Assembly: GCA_009711615.1 (NCBI GenBank)
Contig: VENI01000008.1
Location: forward strand, 92,412 to 156,411
DNA: 64,000 nt
Direction: 5' to 3'
Source of the DNA: Bacillota bacterium
Lineage (GTDB): Bacteria > Bacillota > Desulfotomaculia > Desulfotomaculales > Desulfohalotomaculaceae
A program made the position numbers and the translations under genes. How positions within the stretch are numbered: position 1 is the first letter of the stretch; each line of letters begins with the position of its first letter. Under the pieces are notes generated by a model that saw only the letters and a program-made list of their open reading frames with translations, did no database searches and was not told the DNA's origin. Of this stretch, positions 8,280 through 18,329 are shown piece by piece.

Positions 8280-11068
8280 GCCACCAATACCTCATTTAGT
8301 TCATTAATAATTTCGTTCATCTTATCTCCAAATAGTTGATACATTTTACCTCTGCCGCCTTGTGCGTCAAAAGGTGTATAGTCTAAATCATCCACTTCAA
8401 CATGAAAACTAGTTGCTATGTGGTCTTTAATCATTCTTAGCCAGTTCATCTGCTCTTCATTAAACTTTAAAGCCCCTGCCTGTTTGCCAAACACCCATTC
8501 CTGAAAGTTCTTATTCACTACTTTGTTGTATGGGGTAAGTTGCTGGTCAATACCAGTAACCCTCCGAATCAATGATACCAATGCTACCAACTCGTTTTTG
8601 GGACTGTTGCCTTTTACTTCTTCAAGTTGGGCATAGGCATCCCATACATAATGTGGGGCAAGTAATGGTTTTTCCAATTTCAGTTTCTCCAGCACTTCTT
8701 TAATCATCTTAAAAGTGAGTTCCCTTCTGCGGTAGGGCTGGTCGTAAAAAATGCTCAATGCAACGATTTCATTTTTATTGGCTTCTATATACTCTTTAAA
8801 GTTCTTAACAACTTCTTCAGCCTTCTCTTTGGTAAAACTGTCCCATTCTGCACGTAATATATTGTCTTGATTCACCGTATCGATGATTTGTTCATGGACT
8901 TTCCGAACATTTTCAATATACTCGTTAAGTTCTCCGGTAAAGGGTTTAGCTGCATTAGCGGCCAGTTCGTTTTGAACTTGTTTTTTACATTCTTCCTCTT
9001 TGGCAGGAGTACGGTCTTGCACAGGTATTTCATTAACCAATGTTTGAGTTTTTTGCTCAATGATATCTGGGTCATAAGCATTAAGTAGATTTTTTACAAC
9101 TGCATTCATACTCCTGCCACCGCTTAGTTCTTCAATTTTACTCTTTTCATTGTCTGTAAGTTGTTTTTCCAAACGAATCAAACGATTCGCCAAAGTTGTA
9201 TACAAGTCTTCATCTTGCACACCCATAGCTACCGCACCCAAAAGATCTTTTAGTGGTGTGCTTGGTTTTCGTTCCAACGGCCTACTATCTGTTTTTTTAG
9301 ATTTTGTAGCCCCAATAGCATCAACAATAACAAAGTGGGTTTTGGTATGTTTTGCAGTTCGTGTTACCCGTTTCAGGTCATCAAAACCTATAGTTCGTGT
9401 TCCACGTCCTTTCATCTGCTCAAAATAATTGATGCTTTTTACATCCCGCATAAAGAGCAGAACTTCCAATGGTTTTACATCGGTACCAGTTGCAATCATA
9501 TCTACCGTTACGGCAATCCTTGGTGCCCATGAATTTCTAAAACGGTTCAACACCGATTTAGGGTCTTCATCAATTTTATAAGTAACTTTTTTACAGAAGT
9601 CGTTGCTTTCATTAAATTCTTCTCGAATTATCTGGATAATATCGTCTGCATGGCTATCCGTTTTGGCAAAAACTAAAGTTTTTGGCACTTCTAATTCACC
9701 ATTTTCATCAAAACGATCTGGAAAAATCTTTGGTAATGCCTCTTTGTAAGCTTTTATGACATGCCTAATTTGACTTGGATTTACAACCACCTTATCAAGC
9801 TTGCTAGCAGTATATAAGTAATCTTCATCCAGTCGTTCCCATCTTTTTTTACGAGTTAGTTTTTCTCGTTTATCAACATATTCTTTCGCTTTTATTTCGG
9901 CCCCAGCCTTAGTAATATCTGTCTCAATAGTAAACACATCATAGGGCACGTTTACACCATCTACAACTGATTCTTCATAGGTATATTCACTTACTACATT
10001 TTCATTAAAGAAACCAAATGTCCTTTTATCCGGTGTAGCGGTAAGACCTATTAGAAAAGCGTCATAATAATCAAGTACTTGTTTCCATAGATTATAGATA
10101 GACCGGTGACACTCATCAATGATTATGAAATCAAACTGTTCAATGGGATTCTTTGCTGAATACTCAACAGGCATAGGTTCTTTTATTTGCCATTGTTTTA
10201 TCTCATTAGGATTTTCTTCTTCTGCTGATTCGTCTAACTCTTCCCCTTTTAAAATAGAGTAGAGCCTTTGAATGGTTGAAATACAAACCTGACTATCGGA
10301 AGCAATATAACTAGAACTTAAGCGCTGTATATTATATAACTCGGTAAATTTTCTGTTATCATCTAAAGGCTGGTATTTTAAAAATTCTTGTTCTGCCTGC
10401 TCTCCCAGGTTCTTTGTATCGACTAGAAACAATATTCGTTTTGCATCTGCGTGTTTTAACAACCGATATACAAAGGTACATGCTGTGAATGTTTTCCCTG
10501 CACCAGTAGCCATCTGAATCAATGCTTTCGGTCGATTATTTTTAAAAGAGGTTTCAAGATTCTTTATTGCCTTTATTTGCGCCGGACGCAACCCTTCTTT
10601 ATCTAATTCAGGAAGGCTTCGTAATCGGCTTCGAAGAGTTGTACTTTGACCATACCAAGCCAACAGTGTTGAAGGTTGATGAAAATGAAACAAAGGCCTT
10701 GAACGAGGTTTTGGATCTCGATAATCAGTAAATCTAGTCAATACTCCAGTACTTTCATACACATAAGGCAGAGGTTCCTTATTTAAATTGTATTTTAATG
10801 TAGCTGTTGCATAACCAGAAGACTGGTCTTCAGCAACAGTTAGCCTTTGGCCTTCCTCTTCTTTTTTTGCTTCAATAACACCAACAGGCTTTCTTTCTAC
10901 AAACAAAACATAATCAGCCGGACCAATATCGGTATGATATTCCCGAACAGCAACACCTTTTGCTGCAGACAAATTTACCTTGTTTTTGGCTTGTACAACC
11001 CATCCAGCTTCTTTTAACATAGAATCAATATTATCTCTCGCCTTTTGTTCTGGATTCTGATTACTCAT
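8276..11068 (-). CDS. hsdR: Type I R-M restriction subunit HsdR
   Basis: ATP-dependent translocase and endonuclease of 930 aa. The N-terminal PD-(D/E)xK nuclease is visible as ADYVLF..PVGVIEAKKEE. Superfamily 2 helicase motifs follow: Walker A MATGAGKTFTA (near residue 187), DECH in IIIDECHRS (near 317), GLTATP, and a motif VI-like QMKGRGTRT. The C-terminal region resembles the EcoEI-type HsdR tail that binds the methylase. It is the first gene of the operon, with an AGGTGA ribosome site before ATG at 11068. Appears intact, so the system is probably active. Confidence 0.95.
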   Translation of the reverse strand: MSNQNPEQKARDNIDSMLKEAGWVVQAKNKVNLSAAKGVAVREYHTDIGPADYVLFVERKPVGVIEAKKEEEGQRLTVAEDQSSGYATATLKYNLNKEPLPYVYESTGVLTRFTDYRDPKPRSRPLFHFHQPSTLLAWYGQSTTLRSRLRSLPELDKEGLRPAQIKAIKNLETSFKNNRPKALIQMATGAGKTFTACTFVYRLLKHADAKRILFLVDTKNLGEQAEQEFLKYQPLDDNRKFTELYNIQRLSSSYIASDSQVCISTIQRLYSILKGEELDESAEEENPNEIKQWQIKEPMPVEYSAKNPIEQFDFIIIDECHRSIYNLWKQVLDYYDAFLIGLTATPDKRTFGFFNENVVSEYTYEESVVDGVNVPYDVFTIETDITKAGAEIKAKEYVDKREKLTRKKRWERLDEDYLYTASKLDKVVVNPSQIRHVIKAYKEALPKIFPDRFDENGELEVPKTLVFAKTDSHADDIIQIIREEFNESNDFCKKVTYKIDEDPKSVLNRFRNSWAPRIAVTVDMIATGTDVKPLEVLLFMRDVKSINYFEQMKGRGTRTIGFDDLKRVTRTAKHTKTHFVIVDAIGATKSKKTDSRPLERKPSTPLKDLLGAVAMGVQDEDLYTTLANRLIRLEKQLTDNEKSKIEELSGGRSMNAVVKNLLNAYDPDIIEQKTQTLVNEIPVQDRTPAKEEECKKQVQNELAANAAKPFTGELNEYIENVRKVHEQIIDTVNQDNILRAEWDSFTKEKAEEVVKNFKEYIEANKNEIVALSIFYDQPYRRRELTFKMIKEVLEKLKLEKPLLAPHYVWDAYAQLEEVKGNSPKNELVALVSLIRRVTGIDQQLTPYNKVVNKNFQEWVFGKQAGALKFNEEQMNWLRMIKDHIATSFHVEVDDLDYTPFDAQGGRGKMYQLFGDKMNEIINELNEVLVA

Positions 11069-11514
11069 CTCTTCACCTCATTTCACTAAGCCCGTGTGAA
11101 CTCTAGGTTTCTTGGAACCGGGACTTAAATTCTTGTCCATTATTAATTATACACTTTCACAATACTTTCTTTAATAATAATCTTGCCAAACTTCTTCAGA
11201 TCTAATATACACTTTAAAAGTAATGCTTCTATTAGTTAATATTTTTAAATGTAACATAAATAACTTTCAACAAAACCTAATTCCTTTCCTCCATGCTTTT
11301 CTAATTAATTGAAAAACAGTAGGAAGTATCCATTTACATAAAAAATCTAACCCATAATTATATGCAACTTTTTATAAATGTCTAATCTAGAGAAAAGCAG
11401 AAGATACAAAAGATAATGAAATTAAACACAACCTTTTACGCCAATTAACATTACGCAAAACCCTCATTCTTTTCGCGTAATCGTATGTTCTGCGTTAAGG
11501 TACGACCCCCTAAA
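11069..11514. other. Intergenic region upstream of hsdR
   Basis: About 450 bases of A+T-rich DNA without a supportable gene. It should contain the hsdR promoter. Its left part shows only poly-A/T tracts; its right part holds the imperfect inverted repeat listed separately at 11432-11507. Confidence 0.5.
11432..11507. repeat. Imperfect long inverted repeat
   Basis: The left arm, ACCTTTTACGCC..CATTACGC, pairs with the right arm which, read on the minus strand, is ACCTTAACGC..GATTACGC. The inner hairpin is TTACGCAAAA..TTTTCGCGTAA. It sits at the boundary between the restriction locus and the conserved rlmD gene. Function unknown: it could be a short insertion remnant, a folded RNA or a recombination site. 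Confidence 0.5.
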
Positions 11515-11548
11515 TAAAGAAACTCCCTCAGAACATCAGTCTGAGGGA
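11515..11548 (-). terminator. Terminator downstream of rlmD
   Basis: The perfect 8-bp stem TCCCTCAG/CTGAGGGA (11524-11548) is followed on the minus strand by a T-rich tract (TTTCTTTATT). It lies 56 bases after the rlmD stop. Confidence 0.8.
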
Positions 11549-11603
11549 ACATAAAACACATTTGCATTTTCACTTAAAAACCTCTAAACCTATTGATACC
11601 AAG

Positions 11604-12977
11604 CTATTTCCTCTCTATCAACACGACACACTCAACGTGGCTAGTTTGGGGGAACATGTCCACTGGTTGTACTTCTTTAATTATATATCCAAAGTTTTCT
11701 TTTAAATAGGCTATATCTCTGGCCAGTGTTCCTGGGTCGCAGGATACGTATACAATCTTGGGGACTTTCATATTCCCAAGGGCATCTAGGGTTTCCTGGC
11801 CACATCCTTTTCTTGGTGGGTCTAGCACTGCAACGTCTGGCTTATAACCCTTTTCACCCATAACTGGTAATACCTTTTCCACTGCTCCTTGGTCGAATTT
11901 TACATTAGTAATACCGTTTCGTTTAGCGTTCTCCGCTGCATCTTCTACCGCCTCTGGAACCAGTTCTAGTCCTCTCACTTCCTCAGCCTTATCTGCTATA
12001 TATAAAGCAATGGTACCAATGCCGCAGTATGCATCTAAAACTCTCTCCCGCCCCGTTAAACCTGCGTATGTTTTAGCTTGGTCATACAAGACCACTGTTT
12101 GTATCGGATTTACCTGATAAAATGATCCGGGTGAGATACTAAATTCCAATGAGTTAAGACGGTCTGTTATAGTTGGTGTTCCTGCTAGCACCTTGTTCTC
12201 CTTTCCCAGAATCACTCGTCCACTGGTAGTGTTAAGGTTTCTCACCACAGACCTCACCATCGGGTGACAGTGCTGTATCTCCTCAGCCAACTTTACTTCT
12301 TCACACCAGTCCCCTTTACCAGTTACCAGTACCACCATTACTTCTTTGGTATCCATTGCCTTGCGTAGCAGCACATGCCTTAATAAACCCCTTTTATTCT
12401 TCCAATTAAAGAGCGGTACCTGATAGCTATTGAGCAGTTCTTCTACTGTTTTGGCCACATCATTTAAATAATCATCCACCAGCATGCAACTATGGTCTGA
12501 TAGCGGCATAAATTGGTGACTACCCTGGGCAAAATAGCCTAATTTTACACGTCCATCCACCTGCTGAACCTGAAAGTGAACTTTATTTCTGTAATGCCAA
12601 GGGTGCTTCATACCAATAGTAGAATTAACCTTAACATCTTTTAGGTTTCCGATGCGTTTTAAGTTATCTGCCACCAGTTTGGTTTTGTAATGTAGTTGAG
12701 ATTCGTATTTAATGTGCTGCATAGCACAACCACCACAGCCATTATAAATGCCGCATAGTGGTTCACAGCGTTCTTGGGTTTGTGCCTCTTCTACTTTTAT
12801 CAGTTTCCCACGGGCAAAACTTTTCTTGCGTTGCAGCACCTGAACCAGTGCTTTTTCCCCTGGTACTACTCCGGGAATAAACACCGTCATTCCATCGACC
12901 AGACGGCCTACTCCCTCCCCCTTGTGTGTCAGTCCATTTATTTCCACAGTTTGTGTGTCTTTTTCATTACTCTGCAA
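11604..12977 (-). CDS. rlmD: 23S rRNA uracil-C5 methyltransferase, RlmD/RlmCD type
   Basis: SAM-dependent RNA m5U methyltransferase of 457 aa. An N-terminal TRAM domain (residues 10-65) is followed by the four-cysteine iron-sulfur motif in [14 protein letters not shown], the class I methyltransferase fold ([16 protein letters not shown]), the DPPR motif ([11 protein letters not shown]) and the catalytic cysteine in [12 protein letters not shown]. Starts at TTG with GAGGCGG upstream. It is divergent from the MFS gene, with about 60 bases for both promoters. Paralogues of this family modify different uracils, so the exact target base is not certain. Confidence 0.9.
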   Translation of the reverse strand: MQSNEKDTQTVEINGLTHKGEGVGRLVDGMTVFIPGVVPGEKALVQVLQRKKSFARGKLIKVEEAQTQERCEPLCGIYNGCGGCAMQHIKYESQLHYKTKLVADNLKRIGNLKDVKVNSTIGMKHPWHYRNKVHFQVQQVDGRVKLGYFAQGSHQFMPLSDHSCMLVDDYLNDVAKTVEELLNSYQVPLFNWKNKRGLLRHVLLRKAMDTKEVMVVLVTGKGDWCEEVKLAEEIQHCHPMVRSVVRNLNTTSGRVILGKENKVLAGTPTITDRLNSLEFSISPGSFYQVNPIQTVVLYDQAKTYAGLTGRERVLDAYCGIGTIALYIADKAEEVRGLELVPEAVEDAAENAKRNGITNVKFDQGAVEKVLPVMGEKGYKPDVAVLDPPRKGCGQETLDALGNMKVPKIVYVSCDPGTLARDIAYLKENFGYIIKEVQPVDMFPQTSHVECVVLIERK

Positions 12978-13037
12978 TATAACACCGCCTCATTATAGGG
13001 TATAATTATTATAGTAACTTTTAGCGAGGTAAACAAA

Positions 13038-14204
13038 TTGACATACCCCAATAAAGTGCTGGTTGTAGTAGCACTAACAATCTTTATTGACACTTTCATA
13101 GAAGGCATTATTGTACCGGTGTTTCCCATTTATGTAAGAGAACTAAATGCTTCCCCTCTGGATTTGGGGATAATTTTTTCAATGTACCCTTTAGCACTAC
13201 TGGTAATAGCTATCCCATTAGGGATTATTTCAGATCAACAGGGGCGTAAAAAAATAATGGTTATTGGAATGGTTGGTTTAACCCTTTCCACCATTGCATA
13301 CGCTTACGCCCAATCTATTGTAGCCCTAGCTGCGATCAGGTTTTTGCAGGGAGCTGCCGCCGCTGCCACTTGGACCATTGGCCCTGCCTTGGTTGCCGAT
13401 CTATACCCCCCAGAAAAAAGAGGTGAGAAGCTGGGCCTTGCTATGATCGGGATGAACTTTGGGTTTCTTATTGGCCCTGTTGCCGGAGGTTTTTTATATG
13501 ATTGGGGTGGATATACCCTCCCGTTCATTGTTTGTGCTGCCATGTCAACACTGGTGCTACTATTAGTGATTTTGATAATTAAGGAACCCGCTAAAAAAGA
13601 AGTGGTTAACAAGATAAACTACCACGAAGTTGCAAAAAACCCTCTATTACTTTTAGGTACAGGTCTAGTGGTAGTGGCATCAATTGGTCTCGGTTTCATG
13701 GACCCTTTACTGCCAGGCTATTTTGCTAATAAGTTTGGATCCACACCAGGAACCATTGGTTTGTTATTTGGAGCTATTGCTGCCAGTAGTATGATAGCCC
13801 AGCCAATTTTCGGACGTCTTTCAGACCAGTGGGGACGGATACCCTTGATTATCGTTGGATTAATAACCACAGCGGTAGTAGCACCTCTGCTGACTTATAC
13901 AACCTCTATTTCAGCCACCATGTTGGTGATGGGGCTTTTGGGATTAACTTTCGGTTTAATATTCGCCCCCAGTGGACCGTTACTGGCTGATGCAGTAATG
14001 TTAGAGAATAGTACCATCAGCTATGGTGCTGCCTTTGGCATGTACAACACCGGTTTTTCACTGGGTTACCTAATGGGACCACTGGCAGGTGGTGCTTATG
14101 TAGAGGTTTGGAACTTGACCAGTTTGTTCTTTGTTTACTCCAGCATCCTGCTACTTTACACTGTGATAATGATTAAGGCCTATAGGTTAACGCTTAACCC
14201 ATAG
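13038..14204 (+). CDS. MFS transporter
   Basis: Twelve-helix major facilitator permease of 388 aa. The cytoplasmic loop 2-3 signature is seen as GIISDQQGRKKIM and repeated in the second half as GRLSDQWGRIPLI, marking the two six-helix bundles. The sequence resembles multidrug/drug:proton antiporters of the DHA1 type, but the substrate cannot be told. TTG start at 13038 with an AGCGAGGT ribosome site. Its stop lies inside a palindrome shared with the convergent downstream gene. Confidence 0.85.
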   Translation: MTYPNKVLVVVALTIFIDTFIEGIIVPVFPIYVRELNASPLDLGIIFSMYPLALLVIAIPLGIISDQQGRKKIMVIGMVGLTLSTIAYAYAQSIVALAAIRFLQGAAAAATWTIGPALVADLYPPEKRGEKLGLAMIGMNFGFLIGPVAGGFLYDWGGYTLPFIVCAAMSTLVLLLVILIIKEPAKKEVVNKINYHEVAKNPLLLLGTGLVVVASIGLGFMDPLLPGYFANKFGSTPGTIGLLFGAIAASSMIAQPIFGRLSDQWGRIPLIIVGLITTAVVAPLLTYTTSISATMLVMGLLGLTFGLIFAPSGPLLADAVMLENSTISYGAAFGMYNTGFSLGYLMGPLAGGAYVEVWNLTSLFFVYSSILLLYTVIMIKAYRLTLNP

Positions 14205-14209
14205 GCCTT
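14175..14209. terminator. Convergent palindromic terminator
   Basis: The near-perfect palindrome AAGGCCTATAGGTTAA..TTAACCCATAGGCCTT overlaps the stop codons of both the MFS gene (rightward) and the radical SAM gene (leftward). There is no long T-run, so it may act as a weak bidirectional terminator or as an mRNA 3'-end stabiliser. Confidence 0.55.
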
Positions 14210-15128
14210 ATGTTATAACTCTGTTCAATCCCACTTCTTTTGCTTTTTGCACAGCCCACCTGTACTCACGATTATATATTGGTCTGTTGATCTCCGGGTA
14301 TTTGTCTGCCTTATGTGCAGGATAGTACTGTTTCATAATATTAATATATGTATTCGTTGAAATCTCATTGGCGATAAATTGTAAAATTTCTTCGCTTCCG
14401 GCTAAGTCTTCCGGCATTACTAAATGACGGATCATCAGACCCTGTTGAGCGATATTCTGATCATCCATTCTTAAATCTCCTACTTGCCGGTACATCTCTT
14501 TAATAACTTCTTTGGCCACTGTGAAATACCGGGGTGCAGCGGCGTATTTTTCACCGATATCGTCCTTGGAAAACTTTATGTCCGGCATGTATATATCTAC
14601 TATTCCATCCAGCATTTTAATGGTCTCTAAGTCATCATAGCACCCGGTATTGTATACTATAGGTATATTTAACCCCTTTTCAACTGCCAATACCAGAGCT
14701 TCTAATATTTGTGGGACAAAGTGGCTCGGAGAAACCAGGTTTATGTTGTGACAGCCCATTTCCTGTAAACCTTGCATAATTTCAGCCAGTTCATCGGCAG
14801 GCACTTCCCGTCCGTCACCTTCCTGACTTATTTCACAATTTTGACAAAATTCACAGGACATATTGCAGTAACTAAAAAATATTGTCCCAGAACCATTTTG
14901 CCCAATGAGAACATCTTCTTCTCCCATATGACTGCCATAGCTGGCCAATATGGCTTCTCGACCTGTTCTACAAAAACCCAGTTCACCCTGCAGACGATTA
15001 ACATGGCAATGCTGGGCACAAACAGTGCAGTCGGAAAGTCTCTTGATAGCTAACTGAGCACGTGACTTCAGTTCATTAATAGGCATTTTTAGATAGCCTG
15101 GTTGAAATTTATTCAAACAACGCACCAC
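14208..15128 (-). CDS. Radical SAM protein, PflX/COG1313 type
   Basis: Radical SAM enzyme of 306 aa related to pyruvate formate-lyase activases. The cluster motif CNMSCEFCQN (CxxxCxxC, near residue 87) binds the [4Fe-4S]-SAM centre. N-terminal cysteines (CTVCAQHCHVNR..GFC) are typical of the COG1313 group and may bind a second metal site. Downstream segments (MPDIKFSKDD, YNREYRWAV) also match that group. The glycyl-radical or other partner is unknown, and no glycyl-radical enzyme lies nearby. Start: first of the in-frame starts; an internal ATG nearby (MPINELK) is an alternative. Confidence 0.85.
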   Translation of the reverse strand: MVRCLNKFQPGYLKMPINELKSRAQLAIKRLSDCTVCAQHCHVNRLQGELGFCRTGREAILASYGSHMGEEDVLIGQNGSGTIFFSYCNMSCEFCQNCEISQEGDGREVPADELAEIMQGLQEMGCHNINLVSPSHFVPQILEALVLAVEKGLNIPIVYNTGCYDDLETIKMLDGIVDIYMPDIKFSKDDIGEKYAAAPRYFTVAKEVIKEMYRQVGDLRMDDQNIAQQGLMIRHLVMPEDLAGSEEILQFIANEISTNTYINIMKQYYPAHKADKYPEINRPIYNREYRWAVQKAKEVGLNRVIT

Positions 15129-15201
15129 CCATTAATTATAGTACCCTCAGAATAACATATGGATAGTTTACCCAGCAATAACCTTATTCTATGCCAAGTT
15201 A

Positions 15202-16563
15202 TTAAATGTTAATGTTATACTTCTGGCTGCGATATATTAATGCCGAACGGGTTATGCCTAACAACTGGGCTGCTTTAGTCTGATTACTCTCGCTTTTTTC
15301 TAGTGCTTTTAAAATTAATTCCCTCTCTACTTGCTCCAACGAAACCCCTTCTTCTGGAAAATTCACAATACCTTCTAAAACATTTTTATCTGCACTTACT
15401 TGCCTTTGCAGTTCCTTAGGTAAATGTTCAGGCATAATGGTATCACCCCGGCAAATAATAACTGCCCGTTCAATTATATTTTGCAACTCCCTAATATTGC
15501 CTGGCCATGAATATTTCTCCAATAGTTCCATTGCATCTGAATTAATCCCCGTTACTGGGTACGTTCCCATCATATATTTCTTTATAAAGTTATTAGCTAG
15601 CAAGTGAATATCTTCCTTGCGTTCCCGTAATGGGGGTAAATGAATATGAATGACATTTAAGCGGTAGTATAAATCCTCTCTGAATTCACCATTCTTCACC
15701 ATCTCATGGATATTTCTATTGGTTGCCGCAACTACCCTGACATTCACATTTAATGTGTCGGTACCGCCCACTCTCTCAAAGTTCTTTTCCTGCAGAACTC
15801 TTAATAATTTAGCCTGCATTTTAGGTGACATTTCTGCAATTTCATCTAAAAATATCGTTCCCTTGTCCGCCAACTCAAAACGCCCACGTTTTAAAGCAAC
15901 CGCTCCGGTAAATGCCCCTTTCTCATGGCCAAACAGCTCACTTTCCAACAGTTGCTCTGGCAAAGCTGCACAATTAACGGGCACAAATTGATAATCCTTT
16001 CTTTCACTGGCTTGATGTATTGCCAAAGCGGTAACCTCTTTCCCAGTACCACTCTCACCTGTTATTAAAACAGTTGCATTGGTGGTGGCAACCCGTTCAA
16101 TTAATAATATTACTTCCTTAATGGCCTGGCTTTCACCAATGATTGTTCCATACTTTTTGCTTAACTCAGAACGCAAAAACGAAACCTCTGACACAAGTTC
16201 ACTATATTTTAGAGCCTGCTTAACCACCATCTTAAGCTCGTCTAAGTCAAAAGGTTTAGTTATATAATCTAATGCACCTAATTTCATCGCTTCTATGGCT
16301 GTTTCAATTGTGCCATGAGCAGTAATCATGATCACTGGTATTTTGGGGTGAATCTCTTTGATTACTTTTAAAACTTCTAAACCATCCATCTCCGGCATCT
16401 TTAAGTCTAACAAAACTAAAGATGGTCCTTTATCTTTGAGAAGTTTAATCCCCTCTTTACCCGATGTTGAGGTTATGGCCTGATAATTCTCTTGTTCCAT
16501 TGCACGCTTAAGTGCCCAACACATATGTTCTTCATCATCAATGATCAGTACTTTAGGGATCAT
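15202..16563 (-). CDS. NtrC-family sigma-54 response regulator (anion module)
   Basis: Response regulator of 453 aa. The receiver domain (1-120) keeps the acidic pair (DDEEH), the phosphorylation site in LLDLKMPEMDG and the lysine in ITKPFD. The AAA+ domain has Walker A GESGTGKE, the sigma-54 contact loop GAFTGA and LDEIAEMSP. The C-terminus is a Fis-type helix-turn-helix (NQTKAAQLLGITRSALIYR). Its start overlaps the sensor-kinase stop by four bases. A consensus -24/-12 promoter only 230 bases upstream of the kinase gene, pointing the other way to tauE, is the obvious target. Confidence 0.94.
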   Translation of the reverse strand: MIPKVLIIDDEEHMCWALKRAMEQENYQAITSTSGKEGIKLLKDKGPSLVLLDLKMPEMDGLEVLKVIKEIHPKIPVIMITAHGTIETAIEAMKLGALDYITKPFDLDELKMVVKQALKYSELVSEVSFLRSELSKKYGTIIGESQAIKEVILLIERVATTNATVLITGESGTGKEVTALAIHQASERKDYQFVPVNCAALPEQLLESELFGHEKGAFTGAVALKRGRFELADKGTIFLDEIAEMSPKMQAKLLRVLQEKNFERVGGTDTLNVNVRVVAATNRNIHEMVKNGEFREDLYYRLNVIHIHLPPLRERKEDIHLLANNFIKKYMMGTYPVTGINSDAMELLEKYSWPGNIRELQNIIERAVIICRGDTIMPEHLPKELQRQVSADKNVLEGIVNFPEEGVSLEQVERELILKALEKSESNQTKAAQLLGITRSALIYRSQKYNINI

Positions 16564-18086
16564 TTAATCATCCCTCCCTGTTGATTCTTAATACGTAGTT
16601 TAATAATAAAAGTCATACCCTTATCTTCATTACAACTCGCCTGAATATTCCCATTATGCATGGATAATATTTGGTTGCAGATGGTTAAACCCAAACCTGT
16701 TCCGGTTTCTTTGGTGGTGAAAAAGGGATCAAATATTTGTTTTAACTTTTCTTTTCCCATTCCCATTCCATTATCTATAAATTTAATAATAATATTATAA
16801 TCATCAAAAGTTGTTATTATTTTTAACTTTCCACCGTCAGGCATTGATTCAATGGCATTGATAATCACATTTACAAAAACCTGTTTGATTCTCTCTGCAT
16901 CTGCATATATTCTAGGCAACGTTAATGCATAATTTTTGGTTAGTTTAATATTATTTTGCCTTAATTGAGCTTCTGTAAATGTTAATACAGATTCCATCAA
17001 CTTGTTTATGTCTACCATTTCCTTAATAGGCTTACTGGGCCTACCATAGGTTAGCAATTCTTGAATAACCTTGTTCTGTCTGTCCACCTGATGCTTAATA
17101 ACGTCAAAGTATTCATTTTTATTAGCATCCTTTAGCTCTACCTCCATCAACTGAACAGTTGTTTTTATTACCCCAATGGGATTGCGCAGTTCATGTGCTA
17201 CTCCTGTAACCACTTGACCAAGAGCAGCAAGCCTTTCCTGCTTTCTCATTTCTTCTTCCAGTTTTTCTTTCTCCTGCAGCGCATCGGCCATTTTATTTAT
17301 TGCCTTTGATATTTGCCCCATTTCACCAGGTAATTGTGGAAGTTTGCTGTTAAAGTCATTTTCCATTTGGCTTAACCCATTTTTTATTCTTCTAACACCT
17401 TTAGTTAGGTTGTTTACAATTGTAAATACACCAATACCACCAATAAATATGGCGATCATAGACATATATCTGGTCATTGTCCTAAACCGCTGAGCTTGGC
17501 TAAAAATAGGGTGTAAACGTTCATCTCCCCAAATAACAGCAACTACTTTGCCATCAATTTTCACCGGTACAAAACGCTCAATAAACCTGTCATTGGGATC
17601 ACCGGCAATGGTTGCAAGCGGTTCCCCGCTGGCCAAAACACTTTTAATGCCAGCTTGTGTATTTCTGTAAATCCTTTCCTCACGCTCTTTTTGTTCCACA
17701 GGAGTTAACTTGCGATAGTTATGAAGGAAACCTGCAACAATCATTTCATTTTTCTCTGGTAAAAATAAACTCAACCTAACCCCTGGGTTAAGCTTAACCA
17801 AAGGCTTGGCTTCTTGAGAAAATATTTTTTCAAAGTAGTTATTCCTTTGTTCAATGGACATTTGGTTTACCTGATACTGGTTGTTACTAATTTCTGAAGC
17901 AACCTCTAAATTAAGAGCCTGAACGATTGTCCCTAACCGTTCTTCTTCGGTCTTAAAGGTGATCTCTTCTTTTTTGCTTGCAAATACAGAATCATATAAT
18001 AAAACTAAAATAGGGATCACTAAAATTATCATTGAAATAATGATAACTTGAAAGCCTAAATTATGGTGTGAAAGAAATTTCTTCAC
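16560..18086 (-). CDS. Membrane sensor histidine kinase (anion module)
   Basis: Sensor kinase of about 508 aa. A first membrane helix (VIIISMIILVIPILVLLYDS) precedes an extracytoplasmic sensing region of about 150 residues. A second helix (MIAIFIGGIGVFTIV) leads to a HAMP linker, a HisKA domain with the phosphorylated histidine in VAHELRNPIG, and an ATPase domain with NAIESMPDGG (N box), DNGMGMG (G1) and TGLGLTI (G2). The frame opens at 18113, but GTG at 18086 just after a G-rich ribosome site is preferred. Pairs with the overlapping response regulator. The extracellular domain may sense an oxyanion, given the divergent transporter operon, but this is inferred. Confidence 0.9.
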   Translation of the reverse strand: MKKFLSHHNLGFQVIIISMIILVIPILVLLYDSVFASKKEEITFKTEEERLGTIVQALNLEVASEISNNQYQVNQMSIEQRNNYFEKIFSQEAKPLVKLNPGVRLSLFLPEKNEMIVAGFLHNYRKLTPVEQKEREERIYRNTQAGIKSVLASGEPLATIAGDPNDRFIERFVPVKIDGKVVAVIWGDERLHPIFSQAQRFRTMTRYMSMIAIFIGGIGVFTIVNNLTKGVRRIKNGLSQMENDFNSKLPQLPGEMGQISKAINKMADALQEKEKLEEEMRKQERLAALGQVVTGVAHELRNPIGVIKTTVQLMEVELKDANKNEYFDVIKHQVDRQNKVIQELLTYGRPSKPIKEMVDINKLMESVLTFTEAQLRQNNIKLTKNYALTLPRIYADAERIKQVFVNVIINAIESMPDGGKLKIITTFDDYNIIIKFIDNGMGMGKEKLKQIFDPFFTTKETGTGLGLTICNQILSMHNGNIQASCNEDKGMTFIIKLRIKNQQGGMIK

Positions 18087-18209
18087 TACTCCCCCCCCCA
18101 TCCCCAATATCACTGTCTGTTTTCAATCATCTTATGTTTAATATCACACAAGCCCCAAAAACCGCTAAATACAAGTTTCACAAGCATTTGATCATTGGTC
18201 CACGTAGAT

Positions 18210-18257
18210 GTTGTTTGTTTTTATACATTCCATTTTTCTTGGTTGTTTGTCATTATA
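18210..18257 (+). promoter_or_regulatory. Candidate activator sites upstream of sigma-54 promoter
   Basis: A direct repeat GTTGTTTGT-NN-TTATA occurs at 18210-18225 and 18242-18257, 32 bases apart (about three helical turns), 60-100 bases upstream of the -24 element. Position and phasing suit enhancer sites for the neighbouring NtrC-type activator. The link is inferred. Confidence 0.4.
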
Positions 18258-18313
18258 GTCATGGATAACCTGTTGAACCAGTAATTGCCCGTTTTTGTTC
18301 ATCTTCTGTTTTT

Positions 18314-18329
18314 TGGCACGCAATTTGCA
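18314..18329 (+). promoter_or_regulatory. Sigma-54 promoter of the tauE operon
   Basis: TGGCACGCAATTTGCA matches the -24/-12 consensus TGGCAYRNNNYTTGCW at every defined position. Transcription should start near 18340 and read tauE. The divergent genes encode a GAFTGA-type activator, which supports function. Confidence 0.85.

Noticed and set aside
11432..11507. Integron-type attC site
   Set aside because: The terminal boxes do not match the GTTRRRY / RYYYAAC core sites, and no integrase is near.
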